DNA of 5,415 nt from Planctomycetota bacterium (GTDB taxonomy: Bacteria; Planctomycetota; Planctomycetia; Isosphaerales; Isosphaeraceae): positions 1 through 5,415 of the forward strand of contig JAKAUH010000780.1 of NCBI GenBank assembly GCA_021818605.1. Direction: 5' to 3'. A program made the translations under genes and the position numbers. Positions 5,242-5,415 of the stretch are shown one piece after another. The notes under the pieces are model-generated. The model was not told the DNA's origin and did not search any database. It saw only the letters and a program-made list of their open reading frames with translations. The stretch's first letter is position 1. The number at the start of each line of letters is the position of its first letter.

Positions 5242-5415
5242 ACCGCGGCCGGCTCATCCGGTGCCGGGCCCAGTCGCTCGCGGATCAAGCGAGCGGCCTC
5301 GGCGGCGGCGGAGCGATCGGTGAACCGCTCGAGGGTAAGCACCGCGCCCGAGTCGACCTCGAATGCCAGGATGTAATAGGGATCGCCGTCGGGGTACCGC
5401 GCCTCGTCGACGCGG
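5229..5415 (-). CDS. C-terminal part of an unrecognised protein (5' end outside window)
   Basis: An open minus-strand frame enters from the right edge and ends at TGA 5231-5229, giving the last 61 residues. They read like real protein rather than a shadow frame: a beta-hairpin-like stretch (DPYYILAFEVD, then GAVLTLERF) followed by a likely amphipathic helix (DRSAAAEAARLIRERLG) and an Ala/Pro-rich tail. The pattern of strands followed by one C-terminal helix would fit a PH-like or similar small beta domain, but this is only a shape argument and no family is claimed. It converges on the VWA gene with 19 bases between the stops. Confidence 0.65.
   Translation of the reverse strand, partial: RVDEARYPDGDPYYILAFEVDSGAVLTLERFTDRSAAAEAARLIRERLGPAPDEPAAVASP

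Noticed and set aside
4439..5257. Minus-strand open frame of 272 residues opposite the VWA gene
   Set aside because: The plus strand carries a complete VWA domain with MIDAS residues; the opposite frame is low-complexity and lacks motifs.

Overview
The window is GC-rich, with long spurious open frames on both strands opposite the real genes. It most resembles a planctomycete of the Isosphaeraceae/Gemmataceae type. That placement is inference from three things: base composition, the style of the proteins (a large secreted protein with no recognisable enzymatic domain, and a VWA protein on a single membrane anchor with a Gly-rich linker), and loosely spaced genes. No rRNA, tRNA, CRISPR array, transposase or phage gene was seen.

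Layout. Positions 1-26 (minus) may hold the first codons of a gene that runs off the left edge, next to a short GAGCC-type pentamer repeat. Positions 140-1819 (minus) encode a 559-residue MurE-family Mur ligase homolog. It keeps the fold-level landmarks of the family, but nearly every catalytic or substrate-binding motif is altered. Positions 1820-2169 are non-coding and hold its Shine-Dalgarno site, a perfect 9-bp hairpin and a cluster of GC palindromes. Positions 2170-3843 (minus) encode a 557-residue exported protein of unknown function that seems to be built from two related halves. Positions 3844-4165 are a divergent intergenic region with two inverted repeats, a possible promoter and a 50-bp array of ten pentamers that change by no more than one base from unit to unit. 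Positions 4166-5209 (plus) encode a membrane-anchored VWA protein with a complete MIDAS motif and a TonB/TolA-like SxxxH motif in its transmembrane segment. Positions 5229-5415 (minus) hold the C-terminal end of an unrecognised protein. It converges on the VWA gene, and a 10-bp stem-loop lies across the two gene ends.

The genes do not form one obvious pathway. The Mur homolog belongs to cell-wall precursor synthesis by descent, and the other two complete proteins look envelope-facing (exported or anchored). The observations most worth following are the apparent pseudo-ligase, the TonB-like anchor on the VWA protein, and the graded pentamer array in front of the VWA gene.
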